Below, piece after piece: positions 1-9,520 of a stretch of 64,000 bases of DNA. A program made the translations under genes and the position numbers. Below the pieces are notes generated by a model, which did no database searches, was not told where the DNA came from, and worked only from the letters and a program-made list of their open reading frames with translations. Position 1 is the stretch's first letter. Every line of letters begins with the position of its first letter. Location of the stretch: positions 248,001 through 312,000 of the forward strand of contig CP091731.1 in assembly GCA_022009935.1 (NCBI GenBank), in the 5' to 3' direction. The stretch is from Candidatus Melainabacteria bacterium (GTDB lineage Bacteria; Cyanobacteriota; Vampirovibrionia; Gastranaerophilales; Gastranaerophilaceae).

Positions 1-1
1 T

Positions 2-94
2 GTTTTAAAAAAAGGTAAAGATAGAGAAAAATTTTTAAGAGAATTTGATATTAGAAAGGAAGAAGTAAAAAGTGTTGAAAGTGATGAAGAATAA
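2..94 (+). CDS. C-terminal end of an unidentified protein (partial)
   Basis: An open frame enters from the left edge and ends at a TAA, giving about 30 residues of very charged sequence (Lys/Arg-rich, then an acidic VESDEE tail). The next gene's ATG lies inside its last codons, so the two are probably co-transcribed. Too little remains to name a family. Confidence 0.45.
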   Translation, partial: VLKKGKDREKFLREFDIRKEEVKSVESDEE

Positions 95-1238
95 TGTAAA
101 AAAAAGTTTTGTTGTCTTTATTCATTTGTTTTTTAAGTTCATTATTTATAAATGCATACGCATTTAATGATATGGATAAAACTCATTGGGCTTATAATTA
201 TATAACTCAGCTTGAAAAGACGGTGTAGTTGTCGGATATCCGGATGGAAATTATCGTCCCGAGCAGTTTGTAACACGTGCAGAATTTGCAACAATGGTTG
301 TAAAAGCTTTAAAACAAGGCAATTATCAAGTTAGTGAAGTCACAAATTTTTCAGATGTTGACTCTGGTTTTTGGGGATATGATAACATTCAAAGGGCTGT
401 TTTCTTAGACGTTATGAAAGGTTTGCCGGATGGCACTTTCTTGCCACAAGGCCAAGTTTCAAAAGCTCAAGCTATTGCAATTGTTGTAAGTTCTTTAAAA
501 CTGATGATATGACTGAAAGCGAAGCTAGAAGTGTGTTGAATGAGTCATATTCAGATGTTGATAATGTTGAAAGTTGGGCTTTAATTCCTGCCGGTAAAGC
601 TAAAAAACATGGGACTTATTGTCGATGCTCCAGGGTTTGACGGAAAATTGGGATTAAAAGAAAATGCTACTCGAGCTGAGTTAGCCGCTTATTTGTCAAA
701 TATGATTGAATGGACTAAAAAAATACCTAACAAAAAAATAGAAGAAACAATGAAACGTCGTGCCGACAATGGGTATGTTGTTCAAGGTGTCCAATATGAC
801 GGAAAATATGCAATTATTCCAAAAGGTACTTTGTTGCCTGTTGCTATGAACCAAAAAGTTTCAACTCAAAAATTCAAAGATACTCAAGAACTTGGCGGAT
901 ATTTACCTCAAAATATTATTAGTGAAGACTACTATTTGTTGCTTGATGAAAACTCTCAAATTTATGGTCAATCTCTTCAAGTTAAAAGAGCTTGGCTATT
1001 TATAAGAAATGGTAAACTTGTTATCGAAACTCGCAATATAAGAACTCCTATTCCACAAGTTTCTTATTTCTGGGCATTGTCTGAACAGTATCCAACTTAT
1101 AAATCAAGCTTTACTGAATTTCTAAGAAAAATATTTAAAGGAGCTAAAATAGAAGTTCAAAAAGATGAAGTTATCAATGTTAAACTTCTTGAAGACATTC
1201 GTATTGACTTAACAACAGGTAAAATTGTTCATTATTAA
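84..1238 (+). CDS. SLH-domain exported envelope protein
   Basis: Surface-layer-homology protein expected to attach the envelope to cell-wall polymer. It opens with a Lys-rich start, a hydrophobic stretch and an AYA|F cleavage site typical of a signal peptide. Three SLH-like repeats follow: HWAYNYI..VVGYPDGNYRPEQFVTRAEFATM, a second with GLPDGTFLPQGQVSKAQA, and a third ending ENATRAELAAYLSNMIEW. The C-terminal half is a hydrophilic domain of about 170 residues that I cannot name. The frame must be shifted near 100, 220, 500 and 608, each time in or beside an A run, and the family reads smoothly across each. The chosen ATG overlaps the preceding gene by 11 bases. A hairpin terminator follows. 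Confidence 0.85.
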
Positions 1239-1255
1239 TTAAATAATTGATTATA

Positions 1256-1294
1256 GGAAAATATGGGAAGGTGAAAAACTTTCCCATATTTTTT
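1256..1294 (+). terminator. Rho-independent terminator after the SLH gene
   Basis: AAATATGGGAA pairs with TTCCCATATTT around a short GGTGAAAAAC loop, followed by a T run. It also faces the convergent gene ending at 1339 and may serve both strands. Confidence 0.8.
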
Positions 1295-1338
1295 ATAAGA
1301 TATTTTATTACATCTGCAATTTAAATTTATTAGTTTAA

Positions 1339-2209
1339 TTACTTATCTCTATTTTTTAAACTAGTTTCAAATTCTTTAAGTGTTTTATCTCCGACAAGTT
1401 TTTCCAAAGAACTTCTTTTTAACATAAAATCTGATTTGGCTTTTTCATAATTGTCACAATGCAGTTTTGTAATAAGCATCAGCAATAAGTATATGAGCTT
1501 TGTTATTTAACTTTTCAGCGCGTTTATAACGTCTGTTTCGATATTCAAGAGTCGAATTTGCAAGCTTGAGCTGGTTGTAAGCTCCCATATACTCAAAATA
1601 GTTTTTTGCAAGTTTTTTTGAAGTTCATCAATTTTTCTCATCAAAACAATCATATCAGCATCAGTCACTTTAGTATATTTATAATTCAAATCATTGTCAG
1701 TGACACTCAATTGACTCAGCAAAGCACCTGAAGCTATTGCAGCTGTTGAAATAAAAGGATCTCCAAGTCCCATGCCTGCCAGTGAAGTGAAATTTGCAAG
1801 CGGTTTAATAATTTTTTGACCATAGTATCATCTTGCTTTCCTCCATCAGGATTTGAAAGCTTGTAAATAGCATACTTTATTGACTCGCTTAAAGATGCTG
1901 CACCATTCCATAATAGCTGTAAATCACTTGTAATATCTGCTTGATTGTCCTCAAGGTCGTATGTAATTTCATTTGATATATTTTTTAATGATAGTTTAGT
2001 CCAATCAATTTGGCTTTTTCTTGTGATTTTCCATGAAGTTCTTTCAATTTCGTGTTTTCTATTTTTTTATAACGACTTTCTATTTTATCATTTGTTCCAA
2101 CACGATAGAAATTGGGTTTGATGACTTCCAGGTCTTCTAAAACTACTTGTGCTTGAAGTTTGTTCATATTTAATAATAAGATTATAAGCAAAATTAATTT
2201 TTTGTTCAT
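1339..2209 (-). CDS. Exported helical protein, paralogue of the upstream gene
   Basis: Signal peptide (MNKKLILLIILLLNMNKLQAQ), then an all-helical protein of about 290 residues. A block DLQLLWNGAASLSESIKYAIYKL, a small hydrophobic/glycine segment, and a long C-terminal helical region (GAYNQLKLAN, YRNRRYKRAEKLN) match the same blocks in the gene at 2285-3052, so the two are tandem paralogues. The C-terminal half resembles the periplasmic coiled coil of TolC-type factors in general pattern only; I do not claim that function. The ATG at 2209 is preferred over an in-frame TTG one codon earlier because AAAGGG lies upstream. Frame breaks near 2000, 1810, 1600 and 1462. Confidence 0.7.
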
Positions 2210-2284
2210 CAATAAACCCTTTATATTTTTTCAAAAATTTCAGTATTAAATTTATACTGATACAAATTGAGCTTACTTATAGCC

Positions 2285-3052
2285 TTACTTCCGGCCAATC
2301 TTTTGCAAATTATACTGATATATTTTTGCATTATTTACTAATTTTGTTTCTTCAATCAATAAATCGTCATACAAAGAAGAAGAAATTGTTATTTCAAGTT
2401 CGTCTTTATTTTTAATAGCATTATGATAATTTTTATTATATAAAAGTAATTTTTCTCTTAACGTCATAAGTTGTTGAAGGGTAATTTTGTAATTATAATA
2501 GTTTGAAACAATGTCCTCTTGTAAAGTTTCAATCATTGAGGCAAGTTCAATAAGCTCAGTGTCCGTAAGAGCACTTGCTTTTGGCATAGCATCACGGTTT
2601 ATAAAATTTTGAGCAAGACGACCTGTAGCAAAAGAAGCAGACTGTATAAGAGAATTAGAGCCCATAAGAGATGGAAGATAGGCTGCACCGGTTATCAAAG
2701 CACTAACTGTTTTTGCCATCAAAGACGATTGCATTCTGTGCTGTGATTGAGGGGTCATAATCTTTTGCAAAGCAAATTTGATGACTTCGTTTCTTTCAAC
2801 AGTTGCATTCCACAAAAGCTCAATGTCTTCAAAGTCTTTATTTTTTTGCAACTCAATAAGTTCATTTAACTTATCGTCATTAATGTTCAATTTTAAAGTA
2901 TCAGTTGTTTTTTTTATACTTTCATTATACTTAATTTTGTGAGTATTCACGTTATTTAGCATTATTTCTTCAGCAAAAACACTGCTATTCAAATATGTAA
3001 AACTCGCAATTAAAAAAGACAATATAATTTTTTTTGAAGAAAAAGCTTTCAT
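2285..3052 (-). CDS. Exported helical protein of unknown function
   Basis: Unbroken 255-residue frame with a signal peptide ending SSVFA|EE. Mostly helical, with the block DIELLWNATVERNEVIKFALQKI near residue 80, a hydrophobic Ala/Gly segment (ALITGAAYLPSLMG) and a long Asn/Lys-rich coiled-coil-like tail containing NYYNYK and NKNYHNAIKN. It is the upstream partner of the paralogue at 1339-2209, separated by 75 bases, so the pair probably forms one unit. There is no Shine-Dalgarno sequence; instead a near-consensus promoter ends six bases before the ATG. Confidence 0.75.
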   Translation of the reverse strand: MKAFSSKKIILSFLIASFTYLNSSVFAEEIMLNNVNTHKIKYNESIKKTTDTLKLNINDDKLNELIELQKNKDFEDIELLWNATVERNEVIKFALQKIMTPQSQHRMQSSLMAKTVSALITGAAYLPSLMGSNSLIQSASFATGRLAQNFINRDAMPKASALTDTELIELASMIETLQEDIVSNYYNYKITLQQLMTLREKLLLYNKNYHNAIKNKDELEITISSSLYDDLLIEETKLVNNAKIYQYNLQKIGRK

Positions 3053-3087
3053 ATTTAATTTATAGCATATAATTTATTGACTATCAA
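3053..3087 (-). promoter_or_regulatory. Promoter giving a leaderless start
   Basis: On the minus strand TTGATA, 17 bases, TATAAA, six bases, then the ATG at 3052. The predicted transcription start falls at or within a base or two of the start codon. Confidence 0.65.
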
Positions 3088-3095
3088 TTTAAAAA

Positions 3096-3377
3096 TTATA
3101 TACGATTTTCCCAAACCCCGCCTTTACGGTCAACAACAGCATCATAGCAGCTCCAGATACGAAAAATGCCTGTCAAACCGAGAATAGCATGGCAGCCACA
3201 CTTTTCAGCCGGTTCATCGTTCATAAGTTGCCCTATCCCCGGCCAAATAAGAAGTGATAAAGCTCCTGCTCCAATAGATTTTGGAGTTACCTTACCATTG
3301 CGCCCACCTGCAAAAGAGGTGTTTGCACTAAGCAATAGAACTGTTAATAACATAGATAAAGCAATTATTTTTTTCAT
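3096..3377 (-). CDS. Small exported Cys-containing hypothetical protein
   Basis: 93 residues: a signal peptide ending TSFA|GG, then a Gly/Lys linker, a short hydrophobic segment (GALSLLIWPGIGQL), a Cys-Gly-Cys-His cluster (EKCGCHAILG) and a further Cys (IWSCYDAV). The second hydrophobic stretch may be membrane-associated. ACGAGGGAAAT precedes the ATG as a good ribosome site. Not recognised. It sits upstream of the paralogous helical pair in the same orientation, but that pair has its own promoter. Confidence 0.7.
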   Translation of the reverse strand: MKKIIALSMLLTVLLLSANTSFAGGRNGKVTPKSIGAGALSLLIWPGIGQLMNDEPAEKCGCHAILGLTGIFRIWSCYDAVVDRKGGVWENRI

Positions 3378-3433
3378 ATTTCCCTCGTAAATTTACTCAT
3401 TACTATTAATTTTATAAACAAACAAATTTAAAA

Positions 3434-5041
3434 TCAAGTCAAATTTTTAACAATGTCCATTGAAGCAGCTTCACCTGTTTGAAAAGCAGAAATTTGAACT
3501 CTTAAAGCACTTTGTGCTTCAAAATCAGCGCTTAAACACCGTCCAACAACATATAAGTTTTTAATATCTTTTGATTTTATGCTTTCAATTGGCAAAAAAA
3601 TAAGTTGTGTTTTTAGGTTCAATTGTTGAGTTTTTGTCGTGTATATCAATTGGATATTCGGATTTGAGCACTTCATTTTTAAATCGTTTTGAACTTATCA
3701 TGTCATCTTTTGTATAAATATACTCACCTTCAATCATATTTGAAACTCGCACACCAAGTGAGTTTGCTATTTCGCTTATGTATGAATTTTTGAACCCTTC
3801 AATATTTTCTTTACAAAATGAAAAAAGTTTATACAATCGCTTTCTGCCTTCAATCAAAGCAAGGCTTTTTTTTTTTATAGTGTCATTGTTTTGATAAATT
3901 CTTGGACAATTGAAAGCAATTGCGTTTTTTCGATTTGCGACTGTGAAAATTTGAAAATAGGCCAGATCTTCTTTTGTAAGTAAGTTATTTTTTAATGCCT
4001 TGTCAAACACTTTGTTTAAGACCACTTTTCCTTTGTGTCAAAGGTATATGCGGTGCTTAGATGAATGTCATTTTTAATTTTGTAAACAGGCTCATCCGTT
4101 TCAGATTTACGATGTTTTTTTATATATTTTGCAAGCCTTTTTACATCAACATTTTCAACTATAAATCTCAAAGTTGAATATTGATGTTTGTTCTCTTTGT
4201 TTATATTTTTACAACCGGAAATTAAGCTTAAAGCCCCATCAGATGTGGCATCAATAAAATAATCAGCTTCAATTTTTATATTTTTGGTTGTATATTTTTT
4301 TAATAAGAGCGTCATGACTCTTGTCGATATATACTGATAAAAATTTATTTTCTTTCATCTCTTCATTTAAACACGAACTTAACGACAATTTATAGTTTTG
4401 AGGAATTTTAAAATATTGAGTATTGAAATATTGAGACAAAAACATTTTTAAAGACTCACAACAATTTTTATGATAATCATCTTGTTTAAATTCACGATTA
4501 AATTTATTAATATTTTGAATAGTTTCTTTTTTTATTTTATCACTATGAGTCTTATTGATATATAACGATAAAATATCATCTTCGTTTTTATAATCTAAAA
4601 GTGTAAAATCTGTTTCAAAATGCTTAATATTATTAATATCATAATTTGTTGGGATTATTCCAAGAGAAATAAGTTTGTCGTTTGATTTATAGACAGAATT
4701 TATAAGAGAATTATAAAATATTGTACAATTGACATCGTTTAACATTTCTTCAAACACAATTTTACACAATTCAGGTTCCATCCAAAAATTATTGTTGTTC
4801 ATAGGAAAAGTAATTTGAGCATTATATTTTTTTAATTTAACAAGTAAATCATCTAAAAAAGGAGATTTTAAGTGTTCGCAGGTTTTCATGGCAGGAATAA
4901 CAAGGTTTGAAGTTATAGAACCACCAAGAAAAAGCTTCTTTTTCTATTATTAGTGTTTTCAAACCGTTTTTAGCTGCGGTATAAGCTGCAGCAATGCCTG
5001 ATACACCACCGCCTGCAATAATCACATCGTATTTTTTCCAT
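3434..5041 (-). CDS. FAD-dependent oxidoreductase (FAD_oxidored type)
   Basis: The N-terminus reads YDVIIAGGGVSGIAAAYTAA, the dinucleotide-binding GxGxxG fold, followed by IIEKEAFLGG. The middle carries EADYFIDATSDGAL, and the C-terminus has LYVVGRCLSADFEAQSALR and a GEAA tail, the closing FAD-binding element typical of the FAD_oxidored family (PF12831). About 530 residues. Substrate unknown. Its ATG, with AAAGGGAG upstream, lies 20 bases inside the end of the methyltransferase gene, so the two are translated from one message. Frame breaks near 5035, 4900, 4310, 4025 and 3600. The family call is firm; the reaction is not. Confidence 0.75.
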
Positions 5042-6061
5042 TTTTACTCCCTTTGTGTGTTTTTATATAGCTGCTTGTTGACTGTATTGTGTTATTTTTT
5101 ATGTAATTTTCTCTATTGTTTAAAATTTCATCATCTTCCAAGTTTAATGTTTTATCGTGAAACATAACCCCGCAACGTGTGTTCAATAGCCCTGTTTCAT
5201 ATTCATCAAGAGGATATTTTATAAATTTTTTATTCATTGTTGCAATTGTGCCTATTGTTTTATTTTGCTTTGACGATACAACATTTCCAACAAAAAATTG
5301 TTGTTTAATAAGGTATTTCGGTAGCTTGAAGAGACGGAGTATGTAATAAGTTTACTGTTATTTGTCATGTGCTCTTTTATAGCTTTAATAAATTCAAATG
5401 TCCATAATTTGGGTGATTTTTGAGGTGTAAAAGCATCAAGATATACAACATCAAAATTTTATCAGTCTGTTTAATAAAACAGCGTGCATCCTCAATAACA
5501 TACTCTAAATTAATTTGCTTTAATAACGATAATAATATATCTTTTTTCAAGCTATCTGATATATACTGATAATATATATTATGTAAGAAGGTGTTTTTTG
5601 TCCTCCATATATATATTATTATCTAAATAATCATAATAAAGCTTATTTTCTCTTATATGATTTATATAGTTTACAAAATCCTCACCATATTGATTGGCAA
5701 CAAAATAACAAGTCAAATCGCTTATTAAATCATTATATTGAGGCACTTTTTACAAATGGTGACAAAAAAACAAGATTTTTATCTATTTCAATACTTGTTA
5801 TATTGATTTTTTGTTAGTATTTTTGTATTTTTTAACAAATTCATTTATAAAAGTTTTTGTGTTATATCCGATTCCATAACATATATCAAGCAGATTTATT
5901 TCATCTTTTTCACTCAATAAGTCTTCAAAGTTTGTGGGTAAGAAAAATTTTTCAAAACTTTCACTATAAGCTCCGCTTGAAGCATGGTATATGTCATCAA
6001 CCGTTTTATTATACAACCCCAAGGAACCATCATCAGTAAATCTAAAATCTATATTATTCAT
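5022..6061 (-). CDS. MnmC2-like SAM-dependent tRNA methyltransferase (DUF752 family)
   Basis: Reconstructed product starts MNNIDFRFTDDGSLGLYN, then YHASSGAYSESFEKFF, the SAM motif LLDICYGIGYNTKTF, IEIDKN, then VVYLDAFTPQKSPKLWT and LITYSVSSSYR. The end (ETGLLNTRCGVMFHDKTLN..EILNNRENY) matches the tail of cyanobacterial-type stand-alone MnmC2-like proteins. These methylate aminomethyl-uridine at the tRNA wobble position. The start at 6061 is chosen over an ATG 11 codons earlier because the earlier one lies inside a hairpin and a TATAAT box ends six bases before 6061. Frame breaks near 5810, 5745, 5590, 5460 and 5310. Followed by an overlapping FAD oxidoreductase gene. Confidence 0.7.
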
Positions 6062-6073
6062 AACATAATTATA
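6062..6073 (-). promoter_or_regulatory. -10 box for a leaderless methyltransferase mRNA
   Basis: On the minus strand TATAAT, TATGTT, ATG. No Shine-Dalgarno sequence is present. No convincing -35 is seen. Confidence 0.5.
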
Positions 6074-6086
6074 TACATTCAAAAAT

Positions 6087-6118
6087 AAAAACATTCATTT
6101 ATAAAAATGAATGTTTTT
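6087..6118 (-). terminator. Perfect 14-bp hairpin, probable terminator
   Basis: AAAAACATTCATTT pairs perfectly with AAATGAATGTTTTT around a four-base loop, and T-rich sequence follows on both strands. It lies downstream of the small zinc-finger gene on the minus strand and directly before the promoter of the methyltransferase gene, so it probably insulates the two. Confidence 0.65.
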
Positions 6119-6275
6119 ATCGGTATATATCAAAAAGAGTTATGTGATTTTGCTTTTATATATTATCAATACCTATCTTTTTAGATACATTAATAAAAAT
6201 AATATACTAACATTGTAAAAAAAATATACAGTTAATTTAAGTACAAAATTAGGTTTCAAAGTTTTGTTAATTTTT

Positions 6276-6596
6276 TTAATTTTTATTGCGATTTTCTTCT
6301 TCTTTTATATATTGACACATTTCTTCAAGTCTGTTATTTTCCATCGCTTTAATTAATGTTTTAATATCACTGAATTTATTTAATGCAAAACCTATTTCAG
6401 CTTTTAAGACACAATCGTTGCACAAACGATAATCCCCATAGCGAATAGATCCTGCAAGTGTCTGACTCCTACCACAACAATCGCAGGTAAAATATTGCTC
6501 AAGTATGTCAGGATTTTCCTCAATGTCGTCAAGTTTCATTTGGTTTGCGACTTGTTGCATTTCTTCTATAATTTTTATTTGTTCACTTTTATCCAT
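6276..6596 (-). CDS. Small zinc-finger protein
   Basis: About 106 residues. Starts MDKSEQIKIIEEMQQVANQM, a helical segment, then a four-Cys treble-clef-like unit: CDCCGRSQ, about 18 residues, LCNDCVLKAE, and a charged helical tail ending in ENRNKN. The Cys pattern suggests one structural zinc; function unknown. The start at 6596 is chosen because TATAAT ends six bases before it on the minus strand, and that element overlaps the -10 box of alr on the other strand. The gene is divergent from alr with only 20 bases between the two start codons. Confidence 0.7.
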   Translation of the reverse strand: MDKSEQIKIIEEMQQVANQMKLDDIEENPDILEQYFTCDCCGRSQTLAGSIRYGDYRLCNDCVLKAEIGFALNKFSDIKTLIKAMENNRLEEMCQYIKEEENRNKN

Positions 6597-6616
6597 ACTC
6601 GTATTATAATTTAAAC
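6597..6616. promoter_or_regulatory. Overlapping divergent -10 boxes, leaderless in both directions
   Basis: The 20 bases between the two ATGs contain ATTATAAT. Plus strand: TATAAT (6605-6610), six bases, ATG of alr at 6617. Minus strand: TATAAT (6608-6603), six bases, ATG at 6596. TTCACT lies 17 bases before the plus-strand box. Confidence 0.65.
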
Positions 6617-7758
6617 ATGAAAAATAATCGAGAAAGTTATTTAAATTCAAAACGAGATGCTTGGGTTGAGATAAACCTCAATGCTATTGAACACAATGTT
6701 TGTCAGTTCAAAAAGTATTTAAAAAATGACTCAAAACTGCTTGCCGTTGTGAAGGCTGATGCTTATGGTTGTGGTGCTTGTATGATTGCAAATACTCTTC
6801 TTGCATCCGGTGTTTCAATTTTTGGAGTTGCTTCTATTGATGAGGGCATGCAACTTCGTCAGGCCAAAATTGATGCTCCAATTTTAATTCTTGGTGCGTG
6901 TCCGACTTGGGCTTTTGAATTTGCCGCTAAAAATGATATTATGATTTCAATATTTAAAGAAGAACACTTAGAAGCCTTGAAAATGGTTTACTTAAAATCA
7001 AATATCAAACCAAAAGTTCATATAAAAATAGACACAGGTATGAACCGCATTGGGGTTTCTTGCGAAAATTCAAGCAATTTTATAAAAGAAGTAATAAATG
7101 CTGAATATATTGATTTAAAAGGTATTTTTACTCATTTAGCTATGTGCTGAAAATGAGGAAAAAACAAAAAACAAATAAACTTATTTAATTCTATTGTTAA
7201 AAATTTTGACACAGAAAAACTTTGTATTCATTTTTTTAAACACCGCAGGAATATTGGCTTATAATCAAGAAGCAAATTACAATCTTGCTCGCTTGGGTAT
7301 TGGAATTTATGGTGGCATTCCGGATTTACCACAAAATAGACAAACCGATATAAATTTGAAAAACGTTATTTCTTTAAAAAGGACGAATTGTCAATATCCA
7401 TACTGCTTTTAAAAATCAAGGTGTGAGCTATTCTCACACATTTGTTGCCAAACAAGATACTAAAATTGCAACCATTCCAATAGGTTACGCTGACGGTGTT
7501 GACAGAGGATTGTCAAACAAAATTTATGGTATTTTAAATGGTAAACTTGTAAAACAAGTGGGTAACATTACAATGGACCAAATGATGTTTGATATAACAA
7601 ATATTGAAAATGTCCATCAAGGCGACATTATAACTTTATTAGGTGAAGATGGGAATATAAAATTAAATATCCAAAACTGGGCAAAAATTTTAAATACTAT
7701 TGATTATGAATTGATGTGCCGATTAAAAGTTCGTTTATCACGTGTTTATACAAGATAA
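6617..7758 (+). CDS. alr: Alanine racemase
   Basis: PLP enzyme interconverting L- and D-alanine for peptidoglycan. The PLP lysine is in LLAVVKADAYGCG (K46). The barrel continues with VHIKIDTGMNRIG, LKGIFTHLA, FLNTAGILAY and ARLGIGIYGG. The C-terminal beta domain carries the catalytic tyrosine context GVSYSHTF, then IPIGYADGVDRGLSN and GNITMDQMMFDI. About 380 residues, the usual length. Frame breaks near 7148, 7235 and 7380. The nearly absent leader and lack of a ribosome-binding site suggest leaderless translation. Confidence 0.93.
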
Positions 7759-7932
7759 GTTATAAATAATAAGTTTTGTAAAGTCAAATTTATTTCATTT
7801 TTTTTTTCAACAATAATAAGTGTTTCCAAGACATTTTTTATATCTTTATAATTTCTTTACATTACAAAGTAGCAAATTTATTTTTTACGATACTTATATA
7901 ATTGGATTTGCATGTTTTGTGAAAGTGAAATT

Positions 7933-9493
7933 ATGAGTTTACCAATTAACAATTTAAACATTAACAATAACTTAATTTATAAAACAAAAAATAACAACGA
8001 TAAAAAAAACTAATAAACAAACACAAAGCTTTGGTGGAGCAGCCGATGTTTTGACGACTGCTTTAAAGTGGTGCGATACAAATCCTGTTGGCGGAGTAAT
8101 TGCCATTGATACATTATCTACAAACATTCCACGAACTTATGTTGACTTAAAAACGACCGATCCTGCTGCTGCCATTGAAACAATGCGGCGTGAATTTTCC
8201 GGAACCTTTGTAGATTGTATTATGCCGGGATTTATTGTTCTTGGTGCCGGTAAACTTTTAAACTCTTCTTTCATGAAAAAATTCAGTACAGACATGACTT
8301 CTTTCATAGGCCAGTGAAGAAGCTTTGGATAAGTTATCTTCTATTTATAAAACAACGAAAACTTCTTCAAGTGCTGAAAATATGACTAAAGATTTTGTTA
8401 CAAACACTTTAAAAAAATTAGAAGGTTTTGATGCTGATACTTGGATAAAATTTTCAGACAAAATTCCTGAAAAGACGATGAAAGATATTATAGCAAAACT
8501 TACAAAAGTTATTGATGATGACAAATTGTCAAGCAAAAGAAACAAAAAAGGTTTTAAAAGATGTTTATAAAACAATTACCGATGAAACAAATTGCTCAAA
8601 TGCTTTAAAATTTATTGGCGATAAAGATAAATATGGCAGCAACTTATCAGATTTATTGCGTGATATTGTTGATTTAGGACGAAAGTTTAAAAATGAAAAA
8701 GTAAGTTCTAATTTGGAAGATTTTGTAAAGAAATCAAAAAAATGCTTAGTGCAAAAAGTATTATCGGGCTTTTGATTACAATGCCGATTGCCATGTCAAT
8801 GCAAGAGATAAACAGATATTTGACACGAAAAAAATACAACATTGAAGGTGCTCCAATATACAAAGATTTTGAAAATGGCAACTCAAATCACAAAAAATGG
8901 ATGAGAAAGAAAAGAAACAATTTTTTGTTGAAAAAATTATTGCCTCTATTGGAATAACAGCTCTTGCAGCTTTGTCACTTGATAGAAAACCAAACATGAG
9001 TATGCTTCAATTCAAAGGACTTTTCCCATCAATGGACCAATGTCGTATTATATCACTTGTGACATTTGTGAGTCGGCTTTTCTCCGCAGAAGACAAAAAT
9101 GAACTTCGAGAATCATTTATAAGAGATGCTGTTTCTTTCTGTTCGCTTTATTTTTTGGGTGATTATGTGGCAAAAGGCACAGCAACTTTACTTGAAAAAA
9201 TGAATAAAGATGTCAAATTATTAAATCGATTTACAAAACCAGATAAAAATGCAAAATTCGTATTTAAAAAATTAAAAGCTTGGACGAAAGACACAGATTT
9301 AAAATCATTCGATGAAATTAAAGGAAAGAAAGCTACCAACTTAAGAAGTGTTGCTCAAGCAGCTGGCATTGCTTTTTCAATTATAGTTTTAGGTATAATT
9401 TTGCCTTTTTATAACAGAAAAATTACAGAGAAAAAAGTTCGACAGCAAAAAGAAATGGAAGCACAAAATCAAAATAATAATATTCATGCCTAA
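7933..9493 (+). CDS. Large tagged hypothetical protein with C-terminal membrane anchor
   Basis: Reconstructed to about 520 residues. An Asn-rich N-terminus (MSLPINNLNINNN) runs into NKQTQSFGGAADV, the Phe-Gly motif shared with other genes here. A compact block follows with AIDTLSTNIPRTYVD and TMRREFSGTFVDCIMPGF, then long Lys-rich helical sequence, a hydrophobic segment LLITMPIAMSM, further helices, and near the end a clear TM helix (IAFSIIVLGIILPFY) followed by a basic Gln/Asn tail. No family recognised. A TATAAT at 7897-7902 could be its -10. Frame breaks near 8010, 8312, 8525, 8740 and 8890. The C-terminal TM plus basic tail resembles those of the genes at 16462 and 17502. Confidence 0.65.
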
Positions 9494-9508
9494 TTATTAA
9501 ATTTTTGA

Positions 9509-9520
9509 TAAAATATATTT
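9509..9520 (+). promoter_or_regulatory. -10 box for a leaderless U32 mRNA
   Basis: TAAAAT, ATATTT, then the ATG at 9521; no Shine-Dalgarno sequence. No good -35 seen, so weaker than other examples. Confidence 0.4.

Noticed and set aside
84..1238. Pseudogene cluster or decayed genome
   Set aside because: The breaks are single bases mostly at homopolymers, spread evenly over essential and accessory genes, with intact motifs on both sides. Sequencing indels explain this better.
5798..6094. Methyltransferase start at 6094
   Set aside because: That ATG lies within a perfect hairpin and adds an atypical hydrophobic lead; the ATG at 6061 fits the family start and the -10 spacing.
7759..7932. Regulatory RNA upstream of the gene at 7933
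   Set aside because: Only a T-rich stretch and a single TATAAT (7897-7902) are visible; nothing supports a structured RNA.
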